Shown here piece after piece: positions 17,640 through 23,898 of a stretch of DNA of 25,074 bases (its first letter is position 1; each line of letters begins with the position of its first letter). The notes beneath the pieces were generated by a model, which saw nothing but the letters and a program-made list of their open reading frames with translations, made no database searches and was not told the origin of the DNA. Source of the stretch: an uncultured Mollicutes bacterium (GTDB taxonomy: Bacteria > Bacillota_I > Bacilli_A > RFN20 > CAG-826); assembly GCA_900549975.1 (NCBI GenBank), contig URQK01000012.1:1-25074 (forward strand), in the 5' to 3' direction. A program made the position numbers and the translations under genes.

Positions 17640-18479
17640 ATGAAAATTAAATATTTAGGAACAGCGGCTTATGAAGGAATACCTTCTTTATTTTGTGAAT
17701 GTGAAACATGCAAAAAAGCTAGAGCATTTAAAGGTAAAAATATTCGTACGCGTTCACAAGCTTTGATCAATGATGATTTATTAATTGATTTTCCACCTGA
17801 TACTTTAGTGCACGCTAATACATATGGTATTGATTTTCAACGTATTCATTATTGTTTGATTACACACTCACATAGTGATCATTTCTATCCGGAAGATATA
17901 ATGATCGTTCGTGATGACTATAATCACGCTCCAGGATATAAATTATTTTATTATGCGGGAGAAAGTGCTTATTTTACACTTAAAAAACTTTTTGAAAAAG
18001 ATAATATGAAAAATACGGGTGGAGTAGAATTAGTGAAAAAATTTAAAATAATTAAATTTAGTCACTATGAAGTTATTCCACTTCCTGCAAGTCATGACCC
18101 TAAATCTTCACCATTTGTTTATCTTATTAAGGATTTGAATGATGGAAAAGTTTTATTATATGGTAATGATAGTGGCTATTTTTCTAATGAGACTATGGAA
18201 TATATATTTAATAATGTTAAACACATTGATTTGATATCTTTAGATTGTACAGGAGCCTTACAAAAAAAATGGGGCTTAAATAATGGAAGACATATGAGTT
18301 TAGATGTTAATATTATGTTGTTTAATGATTTAAAAAGGCATGGCATAATTGATGAAAAAACAATTAAAGTTTCTAATCATTTTTCGCATAATGGTGGAGC
18401 AATTTATGATGAAATTGCACCAGTTGCTAAAGAAAATGATATTATTGTAACTTATGATGGATTAGAAATTGATTTCTAG
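17640..18479 (+). CDS. PhnP-like metallo-beta-lactamase-fold hydrolase
   Basis: A 279-residue metallo-hydrolase. The zinc-binding signature HSHSDH is at residues 76-81, and an N-terminal CxCxxC (Cys19, Cys21, Cys24, from FCECETCKKA) follows LGTAAYEGIPSLF. This Cys cluster plus the fold is the hallmark of PhnP, a cyclic phosphodiesterase of phosphonate degradation. Later metal-ligand regions are seen in PASHDPKSS, YGNDSGYF and VSNHFSHNGG. The start is ATG 17640 with GGAG 7 bases before it, preferred over TTG 17637. There are no phn genes here; instead the gene leads an ABC/FtsX transporter operon, with the next ribosome site overlapping its stop. The substrate may be a cyclic phosphodiester or a different phosphoester. 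Confidence 0.82.
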   Translation: MKIKYLGTAAYEGIPSLFCECETCKKARAFKGKNIRTRSQALINDDLLIDFPPDTLVHANTYGIDFQRIHYCLITHSHSDHFYPEDIMIVRDDYNHAPGYKLFYYAGESAYFTLKKLFEKDNMKNTGGVELVKKFKIIKFSHYEVIPLPASHDPKSSPFVYLIKDLNDGKVLLYGNDSGYFSNETMEYIFNNVKHIDLISLDCTGALQKKWGLNNGRHMSLDVNIMLFNDLKRHGIIDEKTIKVSNHFSHNGGAIYDEIAPVAKENDIIVTYDGLEIDF

Positions 18480-18490
18480 GAGGAAAAGAT

Positions 18491-19192
18491 ATGGCTTACA
18501 TTGAATTTAAAAATGTTTTTAAAATATATAAAATGGGTGATATTTCTATTAATGCTTTAAATGACACTAATTTTACAATAGATAAAGGTGAATTGGTGGT
18601 AATATTAGGGCCAAGTGGTGCTGGAAAGACAACTTGCTTAAATATTTTAGGCGGCATGGATTCTCCTACTAGAGGTGAAGTAATTGTTGATGGTGTAGAT
18701 GTGGCTAAATTAACAGGCAAAGATTTAATTAAATACCGTCGAAATGATATAGGATTTGTCTTTCAATTTTATAATTTAGTACAAAATTTGACTGTTTTAG
18801 AAAATGTTGAATTAGCGGTGCAATTATGTAAAGATTCTTATGATCCTGCTAAAATTTTAGAAAATGTTGGGCTAAAAGAACGTTTACAAAACTTTCCTTC
18901 TCAATTATCTGGTGGTGAACAACAACGCGTGGCTATTGCACGCGCTATTGCAAAAAATCCTAAAATTCTACTTTGTGATGAACCAACAGGTGCTTTAGAT
19001 TATAAAACCGGTAAACAAATTTTATCTTTACTTGAACATGAAGCAAGACATTACCATATTACTGTTATTATTATTACCCATAATAGCGCAATTGCTCCAA
19101 TGGCAGACAAAGTTATTAAATTTAAAAATGGATCAGTTGAAGATGTAATTATTAATGAACATCCAAAGAAAGTCGAGGAGATAGAATGGTAA
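18491..19192 (+). CDS. MacB/LolD-type ABC transporter ATPase
   Basis: A 233-residue ATPase of normal length for the family. It has Walker A LGPSGAGKTT, the Q-loop region FVFQFYNLVQNLT, the canonical signature LSGGEQQR, Walker B ILLCDEPTGALD and the switch His in IIITHN. The motif PTGALD and the FQFYNL stretch are typical of LolD/MacB/YknY ATPases that power FtsX-type permeases by mechanotransmission, not classical substrate translocation. AGGAGG (18478-18483) overlaps the previous stop. The stop lies inside the next gene: the permease ATG is at 19186, a 7-base overlap, so the two subunits are translationally coupled and probably made in fixed ratio. Confidence 0.93.
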   Translation: MAYIEFKNVFKIYKMGDISINALNDTNFTIDKGELVVILGPSGAGKTTCLNILGGMDSPTRGEVIVDGVDVAKLTGKDLIKYRRNDIGFVFQFYNLVQNLTVLENVELAVQLCKDSYDPAKILENVGLKERLQNFPSQLSGGEQQRVAIARAIAKNPKILLCDEPTGALDYKTGKQILSLLEHEARHYHITVIIITHNSAIAPMADKVIKFKNGSVEDVIINEHPKKVEEIEW

Positions 19193-21906
19193 AAAAGAAG
19201 AACCGTCTTGTTACAACATCTCTTCGTGAAATCAAAAACTCTTTTCCAAGATTCTTATCTTTAATGATTATGAGTTTTTTAGGTGTGTTTGTTTATTCGG
19301 GATTAAAAGCAACTGCACCATTTATGATCAACTCACTTGATAAATATTATGATGAAAGAAATACTTATGATATTAAACTAACATCTACTATTGGATTTGC
19401 TAGTGAAGACATTGATATTGTGCGCGATGTTAAAGGCATAAAAGATATAGAATTTTCTAACTATGCAGATGTATCTTTTCATACTCCTAATGATAAAGAC
19501 TATGTTTTAGTGGTTAATAGTGTTACAAATGATTTAAATTATTTAAAAACTGATTATGATTTATCTACTTTAAAAGATAATGAGTTATTAGTGGAAGAAC
19601 CTTTTTTAGATAAAACAAATTATAAAATAGGTGATGAGTTAACATTAACAAGCGATAACTTTGTTAATCAAACTTTTACGATTAAAGGAGTAGTGGATAG
19701 TCCTTTATACTTTAATAACGCAAATTTAAATAATGATCGGGGTAAGACTAATGTTGGTAATGGAACAATTAACTTTTATAGTTATACAACCTTAAATTCA
19801 TTTAAAAATGATTATTATAAAAACATTTATTTGACTATTGATGGGGCAAGTAAATTTGAAACTAATTCCAAAAAATATAATCAAGTTGTCCAAAATGTAA
19901 TGGATTTAATTCAAGATAAAAAAAATGAAATATTAGCAACACGCTTAAATTACGTTAAAACCAATTATGATCAACTAGTAGTTGTTAATAAAGTGGTGTG
20001 GGAATATTCAATGGGAAGGGAACAAGTAGATAATTACTTAACTAAAAATGGTTTTACTAATGATGAAGAATTTAAGAACTATTTTAGTAATTTAGAGGAA
20101 AGTGATAGTAATTATCAAAGTGCTAAGAAAATTGCTGATACGTTAAAATTACTTGAAGAAAATAAAGATAATTATGAACAATGTGTTAGTGTGATGAATG
20201 GTTTAGGTTTGACTAAAAATGATTTACCTAAATATATTACAAATTTAAGAAAGACAATGGAAAATGCTAATCTTTTAGTTTATAACCGCTTAAATGATGC
20301 AACATATAAAAGTTATGTTGATGATACAAATTCTATTACAAATCTTGCGTATGTTTTCCCATTAGTATTCTATGCTGTGGCTATTTTAGTATCTCTAGTA
20401 TCTATGAATCGTATGGTTGAAGATGACCGTATGATGCTTGGCACATTTAAATCATTAGGTTTTTCTAATAACATGATCTTATTTAAATATATGTTATTTG
20501 CCTCTATTGCCACATTAGTGGGCGGAATTATTGGCGTTGGATTAGGAGTAGTAATTATTCCTAGTTTAATTAATAGCATCTATCGCTTATTATTTGATTT
20601 ACCAAAATTTTATTTAGGATTAAATTTAAAAGATTCGTTATTAGGATTCTTTATTGCTTTATTTTGTATATGTGGATCAACTTTCTATACCGTTCATAAA
20701 GAACTTAAAGCAAAACCGGCTGAATTACTTCGTCCTAAATCACCAAAAGCTGGCAAAAAGATTTTCCTTGAACGTTTCACAAAACTTTGGCATAAGATTA
20801 AATTTTCTAATAAAATTACTATTCGTAATATTTCTCGTTATAAAAAGCGTGTTACAGTTACAACTTTAGGTGTAGCGGGATGTTGTGCCTTAATGTTATG
20901 CGGATTTGGTATTCGTGATTCAATTACTGATATTCCTGCAAAACAATTTACATATATAACAACTCAAGATGCAACAGTGTATTTTAATAATGTTAGTAAA
21001 AGTGATGCAAAACAATTATTAAATAAAGATGAATTTACTTCATATTCTATCTTTAATAATATCAATGCCACAACAGGAAAATATGATATTTATATTGCTG
21101 TTTTGTCAGAAAATTTTGAGGAATTTCAACATTTCTATGATGTTAAAACCAAAGAACAATGTGAATTAAATAATGATGAAATATTTATTTCTGATAAATT
21201 AGCGCAACTATTGAATGTAAAAAAAGGTGATTATGTTGAATTTTCTAGTGAAGATGATACTTATAAAATGCAAGTTGGTGCTGTTATAGAAAATTACATT
21301 CATCATTATATTTATATGAATGAACAAACATATAATAAGTATTCTTCTAAAGAATTAACATTTAATATGGCTTATGTTAAATTTAATAACTTAACTAAAG
21401 AACAACAACTAGATTTACAAGCAAAAATGCTTGAAAATGCTGATGTTTTAAATATGACTTTTGTACAAGATTCAATAGATCAAGCGAATGATATGTTACA
21501 AACGTTAAATAAAGTAGTAGTCATTCTTATCGTTTTAGCGGCAATGTTATCATTTATTGTTTTATATAATTTATCGAACATTAACATTCAAGAACGAAAA
21601 AGAGAAATTGCCACTCTTAAAGTATTAGGCTTTTATCCGAACGAAGTTAATCGCTATATAACTCAAGAAAACTGGATATTAACTTTTTTTGGTGTGTTAA
21701 TTGGATTAGTTGCGGGATTCTTCTTAACAAACATTGTTGTTTCAACAGTGGAAATTGAATATGTAAGGTTTATCCACATTATTAAACCATTAAGTTTCTT
21801 ATATTCTAGTATTATGTCATTTGTCTTTACATTCATTATAAATTTTATTACACATTTCTCGCTTAAAAAGATTGATATGATTGAATCACTTAAGAGTGTA
21901 GAATAA
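19186..21906 (+). CDS. Large FtsX/MacB-type ABC permease
   Basis: A 906-residue permease with about eight membrane helices. Helix 1 (about 21-43) is followed by a large extracellular domain (about 45-380) that includes a Lys/Asn-rich helical stretch. The first FtsX domain has three helices (about 389-410, 434-456, 485-502). A fifth helix (about 555-577) starts a second extracellular domain, and a second FtsX domain holds helices at about 775-797, 829-851 and 870-890. Cytoplasmic motifs MLGTFKSLGFSNN and IATLKVLGFYPNE are the coupling regions that contact the ATPase. Such double-FtsX permeases in Firmicutes are usually unassigned, acting on lipids, peptides or envelope stress. Export of a hydrophobic compound is possible; no sensor or two-component genes adjoin it. 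Confidence 0.88.
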   Translation: MVKKKNRLVTTSLREIKNSFPRFLSLMIMSFLGVFVYSGLKATAPFMINSLDKYYDERNTYDIKLTSTIGFASEDIDIVRDVKGIKDIEFSNYADVSFHTPNDKDYVLVVNSVTNDLNYLKTDYDLSTLKDNELLVEEPFLDKTNYKIGDELTLTSDNFVNQTFTIKGVVDSPLYFNNANLNNDRGKTNVGNGTINFYSYTTLNSFKNDYYKNIYLTIDGASKFETNSKKYNQVVQNVMDLIQDKKNEILATRLNYVKTNYDQLVVVNKVVWEYSMGREQVDNYLTKNGFTNDEEFKNYFSNLEESDSNYQSAKKIADTLKLLEENKDNYEQCVSVMNGLGLTKNDLPKYITNLRKTMENANLLVYNRLNDATYKSYVDDTNSITNLAYVFPLVFYAVAILVSLVSMNRMVEDDRMMLGTFKSLGFSNNMILFKYMLFASIATLVGGIIGVGLGVVIIPSLINSIYRLLFDLPKFYLGLNLKDSLLGFFIALFCICGSTFYTVHKELKAKPAELLRPKSPKAGKKIFLERFTKLWHKIKFSNKITIRNISRYKKRVTVTTLGVAGCCALMLCGFGIRDSITDIPAKQFTYITTQDATVYFNNVSKSDAKQLLNKDEFTSYSIFNNINATTGKYDIYIAVLSENFEEFQHFYDVKTKEQCELNNDEIFISDKLAQLLNVKKGDYVEFSSEDDTYKMQVGAVIENYIHHYIYMNEQTYNKYSSKELTFNMAYVKFNNLTKEQQLDLQAKMLENADVLNMTFVQDSIDQANDMLQTLNKVVVILIVLAAMLSFIVLYNLSNINIQERKREIATLKVLGFYPNEVNRYITQENWILTFFGVLIGLVAGFFLTNIVVSTVEIEYVRFIHIIKPLSFLYSSIMSFVFTFIINFITHFSLKKIDMIESLKSVE

Positions 21907-21913
21907 GAAATGC

Positions 21914-21942
21914 TTGAAAATCTAAAATTATGCATTTATAAT
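21914..21942 (+). promoter_or_regulatory. Consensus promoter of small RNA A
   Basis: TTGAAA (21914-21919), a 17-base spacer and perfect TATAAT (21937-21942). The first base of the RNA stem (21951) lies 8 bases after the -10, so the transcript should start at the foot of the stem. Confidence 0.6.
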
Positions 21943-21948
21943 TATTTT

Positions 21949-22021
21949 ACAAATTAGCGGTGGCCATCATCCACGCAATGATGGAATGGGCTTTAAGTAA
22001 AAGCCTACCGCTAATTTTTTT
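21949..22021 (+). ncRNA. Small RNA A: three-way junction with built-in terminator
   Basis: Closing helix P1 pairs AAATTAGCGGT (21951-21961) with ACCGCTAATTT (22007-22017) and runs into a seven-T tract. P2 is CCATCAT/ATGATGG (21964-21970 with 21978-21984), loop CCACGCA. P3 is GGGCTTT/AAAGCCT (21988-21994 with 22000-22006), loop AAGTA. All three helices are unbroken except for one G-U pair at the base of P3. With the promoter just upstream it reads as a stand-alone gene of about 73 nt. It also can terminate the permease operon that stops 44 bases before it, and that may be its only role. Confidence 0.6.
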
Positions 22022-22144
22022 ATTGTGCATAAAATAGCAGGTGGATTAATATGCTTTTGTATGGGAAACTCAAATTTAATTTGACAATTGACAATATAAG
22101 TTGCTTTATGTTATCGTGTTCTTAGGAGGGGGGTGAAATAAGAA

Positions 22145-22501
22145 ATGTTAACTAAGTCACTAAGCAATAAGTTTTATAGTTTAAGAAAGTTCTATGTGTT
22201 TCCGGCTGTTTTATCGTTAATTTTGTTGATTTTATATTTTTGTCCTATTTTTTATCTTACTAGTGGAGAACATTCTGGATATTATAATGTATTCCATTGC
22301 CTTTCTAACGAGAACATGTGGATTTTAATTGTGTCAATTGTGTCTTTCATAGGTACAATTAGTTTTAGCATTTATGATTTATTAGCAAAAGAGAGAAATA
22401 AAAATATCATAATTATTTCTGTCATTATTTACATTATTACAATTATTTTTTGCATTCTAACATTTATTTTTTCTGCTAATACTACTAATCTTCCAAAATA
22501 A
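22145..22501 (+). CDS. Small membrane protein, three helices
   Basis: An integral membrane protein of 118 residues that I do not recognise. Hydrophobic helices are at about 19-38 (FPAVLSLILLILYFCPIFYL), 58-80 and 86-109. A short Ser/His/Asn loop (SGEHSGYYNVFHC) follows the first, and the N-terminus is basic. The start ATG follows an unusually long purine block AGGAGGGGGG (22124-22133) by 11 bases, so strong translation is likely. Two overlapping TTGACA elements (22081-22086, 22088-22093) precede it, but no good -10 was found at the right distance. A strong terminator follows immediately. It is monocistronic and flanked by the small RNA genes, and no function can be inferred. Confidence 0.7.
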   Translation: MLTKSLSNKFYSLRKFYVFPAVLSLILLILYFCPIFYLTSGEHSGYYNVFHCLSNENMWILIVSIVSFIGTISFSIYDLLAKERNKNIIIISVIIYIITIIFCILTFIFSANTTNLPK

Positions 22502-22506
22502 TTTCT

Positions 22507-22543
22507 AAATGCAGCGAATTATATTAAATTTGCTGCATTTTTT
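22507..22543 (+). terminator. Strong intrinsic terminator after the small membrane protein
   Basis: AAATGCAGCGAATT (22507-22520) pairs with AATTTGCTGCATTT (22527-22540), 14 pairs with one G-U, then a T-run to 22543. It isolates the membrane protein gene from the small RNA genes downstream. Confidence 0.9.
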
Positions 22544-22620
22544 AGCATTTTATTTTTAATGTTTGATGAATGCATAAAATATTGAGTTTACTAATATACT
22601 CTATAGGAAACGTATTTAAC

Positions 22621-22648
22621 TTGAAAAATGTTATTAATGTGGTAGCAT
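22621..22648 (+). promoter_or_regulatory. Promoter of small RNA B (extended -10)
   Basis: TTGAAA (22621-22626), a 16-base spacer and TAGCAT (22643-22648) preceded by TGG, an extended -10. The predicted start coincides with the foot of the RNA B stem at 22655. Confidence 0.5.
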
Positions 22649-22654
22649 TATTGC

Positions 22655-22722
22655 AGTTGGTGCTAACGTTTTCCACGGAAACGAACAAGACTCTCAAAAG
22701 GAGACTTACACCAACTTTTTTT
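22655..22722 (+). ncRNA. Small RNA B: tandem paralogue of RNA C
   Basis: P1 pairs GTTGGTG (22656-22662) with CACCAAC (22709-22715) plus a flanking A-U, then seven T residues. P2 is CGTTTTC/GGAAACG (22667-22673 with 22677-22683), loop CAC. P3 is AAGACTCT/GGAGACTT (22687-22694 with 22700-22707), one A-A mismatch and loop CAAAA. The 3' side of P3 contains an exposed-looking AGGAG, a ribosome-site mimic. It is the partner of RNA C 133 bases downstream, with the same helix order and nearly the same lengths. An apparent minus-strand reading frame here is not supported. Confidence 0.65.
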
Positions 22723-22752
22723 GATGTCATTTATTGTACAAAGACTAATGTC

Positions 22753-22780
22753 TTGACAATAATTTTGACTATGATATTAT
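22753..22780 (+). promoter_or_regulatory. Promoter of small RNA C (extended -10)
   Basis: TTGACA (22753-22758), a 16-base spacer and TATTAT (22775-22780) preceded by TGA. The start is predicted at 22787-22788, the first base of the RNA C stem. Confidence 0.65.
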
Positions 22781-22786
22781 TTTCAT

Positions 22787-22859
22787 TGTTGATGTTAGCG
22801 TTTCCTTTTGGAAACGATAAAAGCCCAATAAAATGAGTTTTACATCAACTTTTATTTTT
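22787..22859 (+). ncRNA. Small RNA C: tandem paralogue of RNA B
   Basis: P1 pairs GTTGATGT (22788-22795) with ACATCAAC (22842-22849), followed by TTTTATTTTT. P2 is a perfect CGTTTCC-TTTT-GGAAACG hairpin (22799-22816). P3 begins AAAA (22819-22822) with TTTT (22838-22841) and has a bulged upper part. Relative to RNA B, one P1 pair changes from G-C to A-U on both sides, and the base of P3 changes from G-C to A-U. These are compensatory changes that argue for selection on the RNA fold. Its promoter and terminator make it independent of the uridine phosphorylase gene, which has its own promoter at 22887. Confidence 0.65.
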
Positions 22860-22886
22860 CAAAAAAACAAGTTGTTTTCATTGTCG

Positions 22887-22901
22887 TTGAAAACGCTTTC
22901 T
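22887..22901 (+). promoter_or_regulatory. Perfect cre site overlapping the -35
   Basis: TTGAAAACGCTTTCT fits every fixed position of WTGNAANCGNWNNCW. It covers the -35 element, so CcpA binding would block RNA polymerase; catabolite repression of nucleoside salvage is a common pattern in Firmicutes. Confidence 0.65.
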
Positions 22902-22915
22902 TAATTTGTTACAAT
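22887..22915 (+). promoter_or_regulatory. Uridine phosphorylase promoter
   Basis: TTGAAA (22887-22892), a 17-base spacer and TACAAT (22910-22915). The start is near 22922, just upstream of AGGAGG at 22930-22935. Confidence 0.75.
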
Positions 22916-22943
22916 AAAACTTGTCCTTAAGGAGGAATTGAGT

Positions 22944-23723
22944 ATGATTGATTACACAGAAGGTTCTGGAAAACAATATCATATTGGTGTAGGACCAGAT
23001 GATATTGGTAAATATGTAATACTACCAGGAGACCCAAAAAGATGCGCTAAAATTGCCGCTCATTTTGAGAATGCTAAATTAGTTGGCGACTCAAGAGAAT
23101 ATATTACTTATACAGGTTATTTAAATGGTGTAAAAGTTTCAGTGACATCTACTGGTATTGGTGGACCATCAGCGTCAATTGCTATGGAAGAATTAGTGGC
23201 GTGTGGTGCACATACATTTATTAGAGTAGGAACATGTGGCGGCATGGATCCTAAAATTATGGGTGGAGATATTGTTATTGCTCAAGCTGCCGTTCGTGCA
23301 GAAGGTACATCTAAAGAATATGCTCCTATTGAATATCCAGCAGTGGCAACTTTTGAAGTCATTGAGGCACTTAAAAATGCTAGTGATAAATTAAATCATA
23401 CAAGCCATGTTGGTGTTGTTCAATGTAAAGATGCCTTTTATGGACAACATCGCCCAGAAACATTACCTAATCATGTGGAATTATTAAATAAATGGGATGC
23501 ATGGTGTAGAATGGGTTGTTTAGCTAGTGAAATGGAATCTGCGGCTTTATTTATTGTGGCAAGTTATTTGCATGTTCGTGTTGGCTCATGCTTTTTAGTA
23601 GTGGCTAATCAAGAAAGAGCTAAACTTGGCTTAGAAAATAAGCAAGTACACGATACGGAAGGCGCTATTAAAGTTGCTATTGAAGCACTTAAAGATTTAA
23701 TTGAAAAAGATAAACAAAAATAA
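22944..23723 (+). CDS. udp: Uridine phosphorylase
   Basis: A cytosolic nucleoside phosphorylase of 259 residues, splitting uridine and phosphate into uracil and ribose-1-phosphate. The sequence follows the NP-I/Udp pattern: ILPGDPKRCAKIA (phosphate-binding Arg), STGIGGPSASIAMEEL, FIRVGTCGG and the ribose-binding EMESAALF. Gln168 and Arg170 in YGQHRPE match the uracil-recognition Gln/Arg pair of E. coli Udp (GQERY), which favours uridine over purine nucleosides; DeoD-type enzymes lack this pair and are shorter. The start is ATG 22944, 8 bases after AGGAGG, preferred over TTG 22938. It is monocistronic, under a promoter that overlaps a cre site, so it should be off when preferred sugars are present. 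Downstream, the Mn2+ riboswitch terminator can end the transcript. Confidence 0.85.
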   Translation: MIDYTEGSGKQYHIGVGPDDIGKYVILPGDPKRCAKIAAHFENAKLVGDSREYITYTGYLNGVKVSVTSTGIGGPSASIAMEELVACGAHTFIRVGTCGGMDPKIMGGDIVIAQAAVRAEGTSKEYAPIEYPAVATFEVIEALKNASDKLNHTSHVGVVQCKDAFYGQHRPETLPNHVELLNKWDAWCRMGCLASEMESAALFIVASYLHVRVGSCFLVVANQERAKLGLENKQVHDTEGAIKVAIEALKDLIEKDKQK

Positions 23724-23752
23724 TTGTATTTTACTAAAAAAAATGATAAATT
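23724..23752 (+). promoter_or_regulatory. Promoter of the riboswitch-controlled ATPase
   Basis: TTGTAT (23724-23729), a 17-base spacer and TAAATT (23747-23752). The predicted start lies right at the 5' end of the aptamer. Confidence 0.5.
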
Positions 23753-23758
23753 AATTCT

Positions 23759-23844
23759 TGTTAAGGGAGTAGTTAACTCAATTGAGTGATTGACCTACAA
23801 GCTCGGCCTTAAAACCAGGTTAATCTTAATTAGCGAGACTTACA
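23759..23844 (+). promoter_or_regulatory. yybP-ykoY (Mn2+) riboswitch aptamer
   Basis: The two conserved halves are present: AAGGGAGTAG (23763-23772) on the 5' side and TAGCGAGACTT (23831-23841) on the 3' side. P1 pairs TGTTAAG (23759-23765, one bulge) with CTTACA (23839-23844). One arm is ACTCAATTGAGT; the other pairs GATTGACCT with AGGTTAATC around a loop containing ACAAGCTCGGCC. This class binds Mn2+ and turns on Mn2+ exporters such as MntP, YoaB-like ATPases and YebN/YkoY proteins. Confidence 0.85.
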
Positions 23845-23880
23845 CTTAGTTTTTATAACTAATGTAGTCTCGTTTTTTTT
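23834..23880 (+). terminator. Riboswitch expression-platform terminator
   Basis: CGAGAC (23834-23839) pairs with GTCTCG (23867-23872); TACA pairs with TGTA and TTAGTT with AACTAA above it, with single-base bulges, then eight T residues. The 5' strand contains the 3' half of the aptamer (CGAGACTT and the P1 strand CTTACA). The terminator and folded aptamer are therefore mutually exclusive: metal binding should permit read-through, an ON switch. Confidence 0.88.
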
Positions 23881-23898
23881 GTTAGGAAGGGTGAAAAC

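Noticed and set aside
21957..21966. T-box-like GCGGTGG string in RNA A
   Set aside because: There is no specifier stem, and no aminoacyl-tRNA or amino acid gene follows.
22570..22836. Reading frame on the plus strand across RNA genes B and C (88 codons) and a minus-strand frame at 22542-22730
   Set aside because: Neither has a ribosome site, and both run through the stems and T-runs of the RNA elements. Composition is that of translated hairpins.
22655..22859. RNA B/C as a tandem riboswitch controlling uridine phosphorylase
   Set aside because: The gene has its own TTGAAA-17-TACAAT promoter at 22887, downstream of both elements, and each element has its own promoter. No purine, 2'-dG or other known aptamer core was seen.
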